NCBI RefSeq assembly: GCF_008086345.1
Contig: NZ_CP043006.1
Location: forward strand, 494,032 to 558,031
DNA from: Chitinophaga sp. XS-30
Lineage (GTDB): Bacteria; Bacteroidota; Bacteroidia; Chitinophagales; Chitinophagaceae
DNA: 64,000 nt
Reading direction: 5' to 3'
The position numbers and the translations under genes are program-made. This document shows, in pieces, positions 54,028 to 62,257 of this stretch (within the stretch, counting starts at the first letter, position 1; every line of letters starts with the position of its first letter). The notes under the pieces were generated by a model. That model saw nothing but the letters and a program-made list of their open reading frames with translations, was not told where the DNA came from and searched no databases.

Positions 54028-54444
54028 CTACCTTAAACGGACGGGGAAAACCTGTTGCGCCCCCTTCACTTCAATGGTCGCCTCATTAAAAGTGGCCGGG
54101 CGCATGGCCGGTGTTCCGTTCGTGAAGCCGTATTTTTCCTGTGGAATGCCAATGAGGCTGAAGTCGAGATCCCCGTTGCCGTTCTCGTCAAGAAACACGG
54201 ATATGGCGTATTTGCCGGCGGGGATCTTGTCGAATACCGCTTTTATTTCATCCTGCTGATCCACTTTGACCATTTTGACGAAAACGGTCTGTTTGGGTTT
54301 CATGAAAGTTTCTTTCTTGTCGTACCAACCAATGTATAAAGTGCCTTTTTTCTTTTCGATGTTGGTGATATGTACTTCCTGGCTGTGCTGGGCTTTTACG
54401 CCAAAGGACAGTAACAGGCATAAAACAGTTAGATGTAGCTGCAT
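54028..54444 (-). CDS. DUF2141 domain exported protein
   Basis: This 138-residue protein has a signal peptide (MQLHLTVLCLLLSFGVKA) and the DUF2141 beta sandwich: KGTLYIGWYDKKETFMKP, then IPAGKYAISVFLDENGNGDL, which looks like an EF-hand-like DENGNGDL calcium loop, and ending IPQEKYGFTNG. The function is unknown; the family is exported and common in Bacteroidota. Confidence 0.9.
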   Translation of the reverse strand: MQLHLTVLCLLLSFGVKAQHSQEVHITNIEKKKGTLYIGWYDKKETFMKPKQTVFVKMVKVDQQDEIKAVFDKIPAGKYAISVFLDENGNGDLDFSLIGIPQEKYGFTNGTPAMRPATFNEATIEVKGAQQVFPVRLR

Positions 54445-54460
54445 GCGGGGATTTTTTCAG

Positions 54461-54610
54461 TTATGGAATGCCGATGGTATCGTTATTATCGCCTCTTTTC
54501 TCGCCGGGCTTGTCTTTCGGCGGATTTTTCTTTACTGCAGGGCGGGATTTGTTGTCTTTTTTGACCGGTTCAGCCGGACTGCGGCCCTTGTGCTCAGGAT
54601 GTTTTTCCAT
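54461..54610 (-). CDS. Small hydrophilic protein, 49 residues
   Basis: A 49-codon frame runs from an ATG at 54610 to a TAA at 54461. The protein is very charged and proline-rich (starts MEKHPEHKGRSPAEPVKK, ends NNDTIGIP). It has no signal peptide and no known fold; 16 bases separate it from the DUF2141 gene downstream. Small basic proteins of this kind are frequent and often missed in annotation. It is likely but not certain to be expressed. Confidence 0.5.
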   Translation of the reverse strand: MEKHPEHKGRSPAEPVKKDNKSRPAVKKNPPKDKPGEKRGDNNDTIGIP

Positions 54611-54790
54611 GGGTAACGTTTATGGATATAGCAGGGAATACTATGCCAATTTCCGGTGGCACAGCATTTGGGGTACTGGGCGGCTAAAGGCGGTAAAAAG
54701 AAAAAGGCGGCAGGCTGAGGGTGTGGGCAAAAGCCTTTATGACCAATAATAACCCGCCTGTTTTGGCGTTTGGGAAGAAACGCCCATCCA

Positions 54791-55378
54791 ATGTCCGATA
54801 CCTACGCCAGTTTCTTCCGGTATTTACGTTTTGTGGTGCCGGATATGGAAGATGAAGTCTTTCAGGCCATGATCCCCGTGCTTACCGTAAAAACTTACCG
54901 CAAAGGAGCGATCATCAGCCCGGAAGGAAAGGTCAACAATCTCACTTCTTTCATCGACTACGGTGTGGTTATGCCGTATAATTTCATCGATGGAAAAAAG
55001 CATGTATACAACTTCTTCTTCGAGAACGAATTCACCACCGATTACGAGAGCTTCCTTACCCGCCAGCCAGCCAAATACGGCCTGGAAGCGCTGGAAGATA
55101 CCCGGCTTATCAATCTTCATTACGACGATCTGCAAAAGCTCTACCAGCGTTTTCACAAACTGGAAAGGGTGGGCCGGCTGGCAGCCGAAGCGCAGTTCCT
55201 CCGGCTGGTGGAGCGCAGCTTTTCCCTGCAATCGGAAAAACCTGAAGAGCGTTACCTCCGCATCCTGAAGGAAAAACCGCAGGTACAGCAAAGGGTGCCG
55301 CAATACCTGCTGGCGGCCTTTGTGGGCATCACGCCGGAAGCGCTGAGCCGTATCCGTGCCCGTCTTGCCAAAGCCTGA
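54791..55378 (+). CDS. Crp/Fnr-family transcriptional regulator
   Basis: The ATG at 54791 is used (MSDTYASFFRYLRFVVPDME); a TTG at 54770 is less likely. The 195-residue product has a beta roll with TYRKGAIISPEGKVNNLTSF and a C-terminal helix-turn-helix VPQYLLAAFVGITPEALSR. It is the fourth Crp/Fnr gene in this stretch and lies 66 bases upstream of a TonB-dependent receptor gene, its probable target. Confidence 0.92.
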   Translation: MSDTYASFFRYLRFVVPDMEDEVFQAMIPVLTVKTYRKGAIISPEGKVNNLTSFIDYGVVMPYNFIDGKKHVYNFFFENEFTTDYESFLTRQPAKYGLEALEDTRLINLHYDDLQKLYQRFHKLERVGRLAAEAQFLRLVERSFSLQSEKPEERYLRILKEKPQVQQRVPQYLLAAFVGITPEALSRIRARLAKA

Positions 55379-55456
55379 ATTTATTGATCCGGATCAACAG
55401 GTATCACTTTATGATCCGTTTTCTTTGCCTGACGACTCAACAAAATGATCAGGCAA

Positions 55457-57817
55457 ATGAAGAAATACCTGTTACTGGCAGTCCTGTGCTGCCCTATCCT
55501 CACTGATGCACAGCAAACCATCCGCGGGCGCGTTACGGACGAAGCCTCCAAAACCCCTGTCCCGGGCGTTACGGTAGTAGTGCTGCATACACAACCCGCC
55601 ATCGGCGCCATCACGGATGCCAATGGAGATTTCAGGCTTAGTGATGTGCCGCTCGGCCGGCAGTCCCTGCAATTCAGCTCCATGGGATATGAGACCATTG
55701 CGCTGAATGCCGTGGTGGTCACCGCCGGGAAAGAAGTAGTACTGCAGGTGGCGCTTACAGAAAAGTTCACCCGGCTGAAAGATGTGGAGATCACCTGGCA
55801 AAGAAGCAAAGACAAACGGTTGACCAATAACGATATGGTAGCCGTCAGCGCCAGGCCCTTCAATATGGATGAAACCAAACGGTATGCCGGCTCCCTCGGC
55901 GATCCCGCCCGGATGGCTGCCAACTTCGCGGGAGTAGTGTCCACCAACGACACCCGCAACGATATCATCATCCGCGGCAACTCCCCCAACAGCATGCTCT
56001 GGCAGTTGGAAGGGCTGAACATCCCCAACCCCAGCCACTTCGGCGCGCTCAACAGCATGGGTGGCTCGGTGAGCATGCTCAATAACAATAACCTGGACAA
56101 ATCCGATTTCATGACCAGTGCTTTCCCCGCCCAATACGGCAACGCCCTGGCCGGCGTATTCGACCTCCGGCTGCGGGACGGCAACGATGAAAAACATGAA
56201 TTCCTCGCACAGGCCGGGTTCAATGGATTTGAAGCCGGAGCGGAAGGTCCCGCTGGCAGGAAGAACAAAGCCACCTATCTTGTCAATGGCCGCTACTCTA
56301 CCCTCGCGGCCTTCCAGCAACTGGGCCTCAATGTTGGCACCGGCTCCGCCACCCCGGAATATGCAGACGTCAATTACAAGATCAGCACACCCGTCGGGAA
56401 GAAGAGCAAACTTTCGCTCTGGGGCCTTTGGGGGCAGAGCAGCATCGACATCCTGGGACGGGATTATGATTCTACCCGCACGCAGGCTTACGGCAATGCG
56501 TACTCGGACCGGTATGCCCGTTATCAGACCAATATCACCGGTCTTACTTACGCGCATCGATTCGGCGCCCGCACCACCGCAAAGTTGACCATCGGCTACA
56601 GCAGCACCAATGAAAAATTCGACCGGGATTCGCTCAGCACGGACAATATCAACATCGCCACACCGGACTGGTACTGGCGTTTCGAAACGCGTAAATATTC
56701 CGCCGCGTTCAGTCTGCATCACAAATTCAACGCCCGGCACAATATCGTCACCGGTATCACCGGCGACCTCACCGACTATTCCATCTTCAATAAACGCATC
56801 TACAACGGCACTACCGACAAAGTGCTGGCGGATAAAGACGGGCAGCTATCCCTGCTGCAATCCTTCATTCAATGGAAATACCGGATCACCGACCGGTTAA
56901 GTCTCGTCAGCGGCCTGCATCATCAATACCTCAGCATCTCCGCCAGCCAAAGCCTGGAACCCCGGCTGGGCCTGAAGTACACCGTTCATCCCGCGCATAC
57001 GCTGGGCATCGGTTACGGTCTGCATAGCCAGATGGACAACATCATGACCTATGCCGTGGTCACTCCCACGCCGCAGGGGAACATCTATACCAACGAATCG
57101 CTGGGCTTCGGGAAGAGCCATCATGCGGTATTGTCGTGGGACTGGCAGATCAGCGCCAGCACGCATCTGAAAACGGAAGGTTACTATCAGTCGCTTTTCG
57201 ATATCCCCGTTACGCAGCGCCCCGGCTCATTCTCCACGCTCAACCTCGGCGCGGAAAGCATTCCCACGATCATGGACAGCCTGGTGAATGCCGGCACCGG
57301 CCGGAATTACGGCGTGGAGATCACGCTGGAACGCAACTTCAGTAAAGGGTATTACTACCTGCTCACCGCATCGGTATTCGATTCGAAATACAAAGGCAGC
57401 GATGGCATTGAACGTAATACGGCATTCAATATGGGCACCGTGTTCAATATCCTGGCCGGGAAGGAATGGCAGCTGGGCCGGCGGAACCGGGTGCTGGGGC
57501 TGAGCGGGAAGGTCTCCGCCGTGGGAGGGCGTTATCTTTCCCCTATCGATTACGCCAAATCCATCGAAGACGGGGAAGTGCAGTACGACGATACCCGCGC
57601 CTATTCAGAGAAACAAAGCAATTATTTCCGGGCGGACGTGAAGCTCTCCTACCGCGTGGAATACAAACGCGCCACATTGGAATTTTCGCTGGACCTCCAG
57701 AATGTCACCAACAACGAGAATATTTTCCGGCAGGACTGGAACGCAAGGCAGCAGCGCGTCACCGACAACTACCAGCAGGGATTCTTCCCGGTGCCGTTCA
57801 TCCGGTTCACCTTCTGA
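55457..57817 (+). CDS. TonB-dependent receptor with carboxypeptidase-regulatory-like domain
   Basis: The ATG at 55457 gives signal MKKYLLLAVLCCPILTDAQQ; the in-frame ATG at 55445 adds four residues. About 786 residues: a regulatory-like domain (about 20-105, with VPGVTVVVLHTQPAIGAITD), a plug (about 110-240, with NDIIIRGNSPNSMLWQLEG and FPAQYGNALAGVFD), then a barrel ending VPFIRFTF. It has no SusD partner. The cargo is not known; absence of SusD argues against large glycans. It is behind a Crp/Fnr gene and before a strong terminator. Confidence 0.92.
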   Translation: MKKYLLLAVLCCPILTDAQQTIRGRVTDEASKTPVPGVTVVVLHTQPAIGAITDANGDFRLSDVPLGRQSLQFSSMGYETIALNAVVVTAGKEVVLQVALTEKFTRLKDVEITWQRSKDKRLTNNDMVAVSARPFNMDETKRYAGSLGDPARMAANFAGVVSTNDTRNDIIIRGNSPNSMLWQLEGLNIPNPSHFGALNSMGGSVSMLNNNNLDKSDFMTSAFPAQYGNALAGVFDLRLRDGNDEKHEFLAQAGFNGFEAGAEGPAGRKNKATYLVNGRYSTLAAFQQLGLNVGTGSATPEYADVNYKISTPVGKKSKLSLWGLWGQSSIDILGRDYDSTRTQAYGNAYSDRYARYQTNITGLTYAHRFGARTTAKLTIGYSSTNEKFDRDSLSTDNINIATPDWYWRFETRKYSAAFSLHHKFNARHNIVTGITGDLTDYSIFNKRIYNGTTDKVLADKDGQLSLLQSFIQWKYRITDRLSLVSGLHHQYLSISASQSLEPRLGLKYTVHPAHTLGIGYGLHSQMDNIMTYAVVTPTPQGNIYTNESLGFGKSHHAVLSWDWQISASTHLKTEGYYQSLFDIPVTQRPGSFSTLNLGAESIPTIMDSLVNAGTGRNYGVEITLERNFSKGYYYLLTASVFDSKYKGSDGIERNTAFNMGTVFNILAGKEWQLGRRNRVLGLSGKVSAVGGRYLSPIDYAKSIEDGEVQYDDTRAYSEKQSNYFRADVKLSYRVEYKRATLEFSLDLQNVTNNENIFRQDWNARQQRVTDNYQQGFFPVPFIRFTF

Positions 57818-57841
57818 ATCTTTTTTGGACAAGGATGGCGT

Positions 57842-57875
57842 AAGGGCAGGTCAATTTATTGGCCTGCCCTTTTTG
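57842..57875 (+). terminator. Terminator after the TonB-dependent receptor gene
   Basis: A 9-bp stem (57842-57850 with 57863-57871), 12-base loop, T run. Confidence 0.9.
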
Positions 57876-57910
57876 ATTTTTCTTAATTTTATCCCCCCAA
57901 ACCACACGCT

Positions 57911-58426
57911 ATGATCAAGTTCACCGCTATCCTGAAAAAGTATGCAGACCAGGGCGAAAAGACCGGATGGACCTACATCGACATACCTGCAGACATTGCC
58001 GGCAAGCTCAAACCCGGGAATAAAAAATCCTTCCGCGTAAAAGGCCGGCTGGATGAATATGCCATTGAGCAGGTAGCGCTTATGCCCATTGGCGAAGGCG
58101 ATTTTATCATGCCCGTCAATGCCACGATGCGCAAGGGCATCGGCAAGCGGCAGGGCGCTTCGCTGAAAGTGCAGCTGGAAGTTGATGACGCAGGTTTCAA
58201 GCTGAATGAGGAGTTCATGGCCTGTATGGAAGACGAGCCGAAAGCGCTGGCCTTTTTCAAAAGCCTGGCGCCGGGGCATCAGCGTTATTTCAGTAACTGG
58301 ATAGACAGCGCAAAAACCGAAGGCACCCGCGCAAAGCGGATCGCACAGACGATCAATGCGATGGAAAAGAGCATGAATTTCGGGGAGATGATACGGGCGA
58401 TGAAGGCGGAGAAGGATAGGTACTAG
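57911..58426 (+). CDS. YdeI/DUF1905 family protein
   Basis: This 171-residue protein has the DUF1905 beta domain in the first 95 residues (FTAILKKYADQGEKTGWTYI, then VKGRLDEYAIEQVALMP) and a C-terminal helical OmdA-like region (ALAFFKSLAPGHQRYFSNWI, then AKTEGTRAKRIAQTINAM). Relatives are called bacteriocin-protection or YdeI proteins. The exact role is unknown. It is a short single-gene unit behind a terminator. Confidence 0.9.
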   Translation: MIKFTAILKKYADQGEKTGWTYIDIPADIAGKLKPGNKKSFRVKGRLDEYAIEQVALMPIGEGDFIMPVNATMRKGIGKRQGASLKVQLEVDDAGFKLNEEFMACMEDEPKALAFFKSLAPGHQRYFSNWIDSAKTEGTRAKRIAQTINAMEKSMNFGEMIRAMKAEKDRY

Positions 58427-58473
58427 TTTAACTTTTCCTTAGTAAAAAACAGGATATCTTGTCCGCATACACC

Positions 58474-59172
58474 ATGCGCAAGGTACTATCCTTCATATGC
58501 ACGATCTGCCTGTTGTCTCTCTCCGCACAGGCACAATCCGTTCTGCAGGGACGGATACTCGGGCGCGATTCCCTCCCGCTGGCCGGTGTTTCCATTCAAA
58601 ACATCAACACAAAAGCGATCACCATTTCCGGCAATGACGGTTTTTATTCGATCCCGGCAAATGATCCGGATACCGTTCTTTTCCGTGCTATCGGTTATGT
58701 TACATTGGCCCTGCGCGCTGCGCTCGTGCCGCAGTCATTATATCTGCGCCCTTTGGTGACTGATCTGCAGGGCGTGGAGATCATCAAACGCAACTATCTG
58801 AAAGATTCGCTGGAGCGGCGGGAGGAATTCCGGAAGGGGTTCGATTTCCGGCGGCCGAAATTCGGGGAGGTGGTGAAGGTCATTCCTATGGGTATCGGCA
58901 TCAATATTCATCAGTTATACAAAGCCGTCTCTTTCAAAAGCAATAAAAAAGCGGATGTATTCAAGGAAAGATTGATCAATGATGAGCAGGACCGGTATGT
59001 GGACCAGCATTTCACGCCGGAGCTGGTGGCCAGGCTTACGGGGCTGGACGGGGACAGCCTGCAGCATTTTATGCTGCGTAACAGGCCGGGTTATGCGTTT
59101 GTGAGCGGGTCATCGCAGTATGATCTGTTGGTGTTTATCCGGCAGGCGGTGGAAAGGTACCGGCATCCCTGA
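58474..59172 (+). CDS. Carboxypeptidase-regulatory-like exported protein
   Basis: The ATG at 58474 gives signal MRKVLSFICTICLLSLSAQA. Residues about 22-100 are a regulatory-like beta sandwich (LQGRILGRDSLPLAGVSIQN, SGNDGFYSI) and the rest is helical with no transmembrane barrel (KGFDFRRPKFGEVVKVIPMG). It is therefore a free-standing member, not a receptor. Possible role in the cell envelope. It is convergent with the isomerase gene, with 4 bases between the stops. Confidence 0.85.
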   Translation: MRKVLSFICTICLLSLSAQAQSVLQGRILGRDSLPLAGVSIQNINTKAITISGNDGFYSIPANDPDTVLFRAIGYVTLALRAALVPQSLYLRPLVTDLQGVEIIKRNYLKDSLERREEFRKGFDFRRPKFGEVVKVIPMGIGINIHQLYKAVSFKSNKKADVFKERLINDEQDRYVDQHFTPELVARLTGLDGDSLQHFMLRNRPGYAFVSGSSQYDLLVFIRQAVERYRHP

Positions 59173-59176
59173 TTTT

Positions 59177-59695
59177 TTACTGCTCAATATACACCGCAAT
59201 CTTCGGGAAAGCGATATGGAACCAGTGTGTGAAGGTTTCGGGGGCGGTGAGCAGCAGGCGGCGGACCTCATCGGGAGAGGCAAACTTATAGTTCATCACC
59301 TCGCTGCTGTCTGGCTGCACGGGGCCATCATACTGACCGATCAGCACATGATCGAATTCGTGCTCGGTGAGGCCATTGTCGAATTCCGCGCGGTAGGTGA
59401 AGCTGAATATCTCTTCCAGATCGCAGTCGAATCCCATTTCTTCCATGAGGCGGCGGTGAGCCGCGGTGAGAACGTCCTCATCCGGGAGGGGGTGGCTGCA
59501 GCAGGTATTGGTCCACAGTCCGCCGGAGTGGTATTTGTCCAGCGCGCGCTGCTGGAGCAGCAGTTCACCTTTGGCGTTGGTGATGAACACGGAAAAGGCG
59601 CGGTGGAGCAGACCTTTCTGGTGGGCTTCCAGTTTTTCCATAGTTCCGACAGGTTCGTCCTGTTCATTGACCAGTATGACGGGCGGTAGTAACAT
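59177..59695 (-). CDS. idi: Isopentenyl-diphosphate delta-isomerase, type 1
   Basis: This 172-residue protein has the type 1 Nudix-like layout: catalytic Cys in GGLWTNTCCSHP, metal and proton-relay residues in LTAAHRRLMEEMGF and Glu in LTEHEFDHVLIG, and a Tyr-containing YRAEFDNG. It interconverts isopentenyl and dimethylallyl diphosphate, needed for polyprenyl carriers and carotenoids. It is slightly shorter than the E. coli enzyme but complete. It has a 206-base spacer to the sigma gene, which holds a 12-bp palindrome TGCCGTACGGCA at 59793-59804. Confidence 0.95.
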   Translation of the reverse strand: MLLPPVILVNEQDEPVGTMEKLEAHQKGLLHRAFSVFITNAKGELLLQQRALDKYHSGGLWTNTCCSHPLPDEDVLTAAHRRLMEEMGFDCDLEEIFSFTYRAEFDNGLTEHEFDHVLIGQYDGPVQPDSSEVMNYKFASPDEVRRLLLTAPETFTHWFHIAFPKIAVYIEQ

Positions 59696-59901
59696 AGCGA
59701 TAAAAATAACAATTTACGGCAGAATACTGCGAAATAACAGCAGTGGGGACGGTGTACCGGGGGACATGACGCTTTTGTCGGTGATATGTGGTTGCCGTAC
59801 GGCACACCAGGCACAACAAGGTCATCACCGGGCGGGTCATTCACCGAAGCATGAAAAAGATATTTTATCTGGAGGGAGAGTCGGGTTAGAAGAAAATCGG
59901 G

Positions 59902-60402
59902 TTAAAAGCGGGCCACCTGGGCCTTTAGCATTTTACGGGCGAAGTGGATACGGCTTTTGATGGTTCCGAGTGGTTCTTCCAGGATATCGGCTATTTCGAA
60001 GTACTTGAATCCGTCGAGATACAGTACAAAAGGTTTTTTAAATATAACGGGCAATTTGTGCACGGAAGTCTGAATGTCTTTGATCCTCAATACGCTTTCC
60101 GCCTGATTTCCGATGATAACCTGCTGGGAATTGAGGAGGAAATCGTTGGAGGTGTTATCGAAGCAGAGGTGTTGTTTGGCTTTTCGCCGGTAGTTGTTAA
60201 TGAAGATGTTGCGCATGATGGTGTAGAGCCAGGCGCGGATATTGGTTCCGGCGAGATACTTCTCCTGGTTGGAGAGGGCTCTGAACATGGTTTCCTGGTA
60301 AAGATCTTTTGCCGATTCGGCGTCTTTGGTCAACGTAATGGCGAAAGGTCTTAGAAAGTCAGCATTGCTGAGCAATAGGGTGTTAAATTCAGCGGATGAC
60401 AT
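59902..60402 (-). CDS. ECF RNA polymerase sigma factor
   Basis: This 166-residue protein has sigma region 2 (ESAKDLYQETMFRALSNQEKY, about 28-48, then NIRAWLYTIMRNIFINNYRR) and region 4 (FKYFEIADILEEPLGTIKSR, helix-turn-helix), with a short linker. No FecR or other anti-sigma gene is adjacent, so its control is unknown. It is divergent from the exopolysaccharide genes, separated by a 423-base gap. Confidence 0.94.
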   Translation of the reverse strand: MSSAEFNTLLLSNADFLRPFAITLTKDAESAKDLYQETMFRALSNQEKYLAGTNIRAWLYTIMRNIFINNYRRKAKQHLCFDNTSNDFLLNSQQVIIGNQAESVLRIKDIQTSVHKLPVIFKKPFVLYLDGFKYFEIADILEEPLGTIKSRIHFARKMLKAQVARF

Positions 60403-60825
60403 ATTGTTTAATTTTTGTTATTTCAATTTAAACAAAAAAAAGCGTTACTCCAAACAATTTCCGCGTTATTTTTCCGTTTGCGGGCACAGGATACGGATGA
60501 TTAATAATTTAATAATCAATGATTAGTGTTTTGAATGGAGTATTTTTTGATAATTTGCTCAGGACGGTCAACAGGGGTATTTTATGTTTAACTATTCATT
60601 CATATTATTTAAAACAAATGTGATTTATGGTGTATATAGCAAAGCCGTGGGAGAACGGCATAATTATTTACGGAGAAAGTGCCGGGGTGGATTGGGGGTT
60701 TTGAAAAAATTCTCTCCGTTTTTTGATAAATTTGCCGGTTCAGCAGACGGACAAAGCATTTCAGCTTACCCGGATGGCGTTAACAAATAATCCCGTCACC
60801 TGATCTCAGTAACCAAATCCCGATA
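60403..60825. other. Divergent spacer between the sigma gene and the exopolysaccharide locus
   Basis: No supported gene. A 68-codon plus-strand frame at 60584-60790 looks random and is not accepted. The right end holds the promoter at 60727-60734 and a leader of about 85 bases. The left end is A+T-rich. Confidence 0.5.
60727..60734 (+). promoter_or_regulatory. -7 promoter element TAAATTTG of the exopolysaccharide operon
   Basis: An exact TAnnTTTG match 92 bases before the dehydrogenase ATG; a TTTTG at 60699-60703 is a possible -33 element with a spacer of 23, slightly long. The same octamer occurs in front of the next gene (62154). Confidence 0.5.
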
Positions 60826-62106
60826 ATGAAACCGAATCACAACATTGCAATCATTGGCCTGGGCTACGTAGGTCTGCCCCTGGCCATTGAGTTCGCTAAA
60901 AAATTCCCTACCCTTGGCTTTGACATCAACACCCACCGCATTGCCGAACTATCCGGCGGAGAAGATCATACGATGGAAGCAGACACCGAAGCGCTGCTAT
61001 CCGTCATGCAGCCGGCACCGGATAAAGGACTGAAATTTTCCGCCAACCCGGAGGATCTCCGGCAGTGCAATATCTACATCGTTACCGTTCCCACGCCGAT
61101 AGACCAGTTCAAAGCCCCGGACCTGAAGCCGCTCCTGAAAGCCACGGAGATGCTGGGTAGTGTGCTCAAAACCGGTGATATCGTTATTTATGAATCCACC
61201 GTATATCCCGGCTGTACGGAAGAAGATTGTGTTCCGGTGCTGGAAAAGGCATCCGGACTGCAATTCAACAAAGATTTCTTTTGCGGTTATTCCCCGGAAA
61301 GGATCAACCCGGGCGACAAGGTCAATACCCTCACCAAAATAAAGAAAGTGACCTCCGGCTCCACCCCCGGGATCGCGGACCAGGTGGATGCCCTGTACGG
61401 CAGCATCATCACCGCGGGCACCCATAAGGCGCCGAGCATCAAAGTAGCGGAGGCATCCAAGGCCATCGAGAACGCGCAGCGGGATGTCAATATCAGTTTT
61501 GTGAATGAGCTGGCATTGATATTTGACCGGATCGGTATCGATACCACGGATGTGATCGAGGCGGCGGGGACCAAATGGAATTTTCTCAAATATAAACCCG
61601 GACTGGTAGGCGGTCATTGCATCGGCGTTGACCCTTATTACCTGGCCCATAAAGCCGAATCCCTGGGTTACCACCCCCAGGTGATCCTATCCGGCAGGCG
61701 GGTGAACGACAATATGGGCATGTTTGTTGCCAATAAGGTGGTGAAGCTCATGATAAAAAAGGGGCATAAGATCGATGGCTCCAAAGCGCTGATCCTGGGG
61801 GTGACGTTCAAGGAGAATTGTCCGGATGTACGGAATTCAAGGGTGGTGGATATTTATAAAGAGCTGGTGCAGTTCGGTGTTTGTGTAGATGTGTACGACC
61901 CGCACGCCTCCCGGGAGATCGTGGAAAAGGAATACGGCATCGGGCTGTGCGATCCGCCGGAAACCGGCTATGATGCCGTGATACTGGCGGTTTCCCATAA
62001 GGAGTTCCTGGAAATGGACTTTTCGAAGATCACGAACGGGAAAAATGCGGTAATATTCGATACAAAATCATTTTTAGACCGGGAAATGGTGGACGGAAGG
62101 CTGTAA
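60826..62106 (+). CDS. Nucleotide-sugar dehydrogenase (UDP-N-acetyl-hexosamine 6-dehydrogenase type, TviB/WbpA-like)
   Basis: This 426-residue protein has the NAD-binding GLGYVGLPLAIEFAKKFP at residue 10, YESTVYPGCTEE, the central domain with NISFVNELALIFDRIGID, the catalytic-region GGHCIGVDPYYLAHKAESLG (Cys in GHCIGVDPYY) and the C-terminal NAD(P)/UDP domain with VTFKENCPDVRNSRVVDIYK. These enzymes oxidise UDP-N-acetylglucosamine, -galactosamine or -mannosamine to the uronic acid used in surface polysaccharides. The exact sugar is not fixed by sequence. It is the first gene of the locus. Confidence 0.95.
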   Translation: MKPNHNIAIIGLGYVGLPLAIEFAKKFPTLGFDINTHRIAELSGGEDHTMEADTEALLSVMQPAPDKGLKFSANPEDLRQCNIYIVTVPTPIDQFKAPDLKPLLKATEMLGSVLKTGDIVIYESTVYPGCTEEDCVPVLEKASGLQFNKDFFCGYSPERINPGDKVNTLTKIKKVTSGSTPGIADQVDALYGSIITAGTHKAPSIKVAEASKAIENAQRDVNISFVNELALIFDRIGIDTTDVIEAAGTKWNFLKYKPGLVGGHCIGVDPYYLAHKAESLGYHPQVILSGRRVNDNMGMFVANKVVKLMIKKGHKIDGSKALILGVTFKENCPDVRNSRVVDIYKELVQFGVCVDVYDPHASREIVEKEYGIGLCDPPETGYDAVILAVSHKEFLEMDFSKITNGKNAVIFDTKSFLDREMVDGRL

Positions 62107-62153
62107 AATGCCCACTGATTTTCAATTGGCTAACATTTATATGTTATTTTTAA

Positions 62154-62161
62154 TAAATTTG
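62154..62161 (+). promoter_or_regulatory. -7 promoter element TAAATTTG of the export gene
   Basis: An exact TAnnTTTG match 97 bases before the ATG at 62258, the same octamer as at 60727. Confidence 0.45.
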
Positions 62162-62257
62162 CCGATCCTTTTTCGTGAACCCCGGATATGGCAGGGGATT
62201 TGCGAATAACGGCCAACATTCAATTAATCCGAGAAAAGCTTTATATCTGAATACTGC

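Noticed and set aside
60584..60790. 68-residue open frame in the spacer before the exopolysaccharide locus
   Set aside because: Composition looks random, it overlaps the promoter and leader of the next gene and it has no family features.
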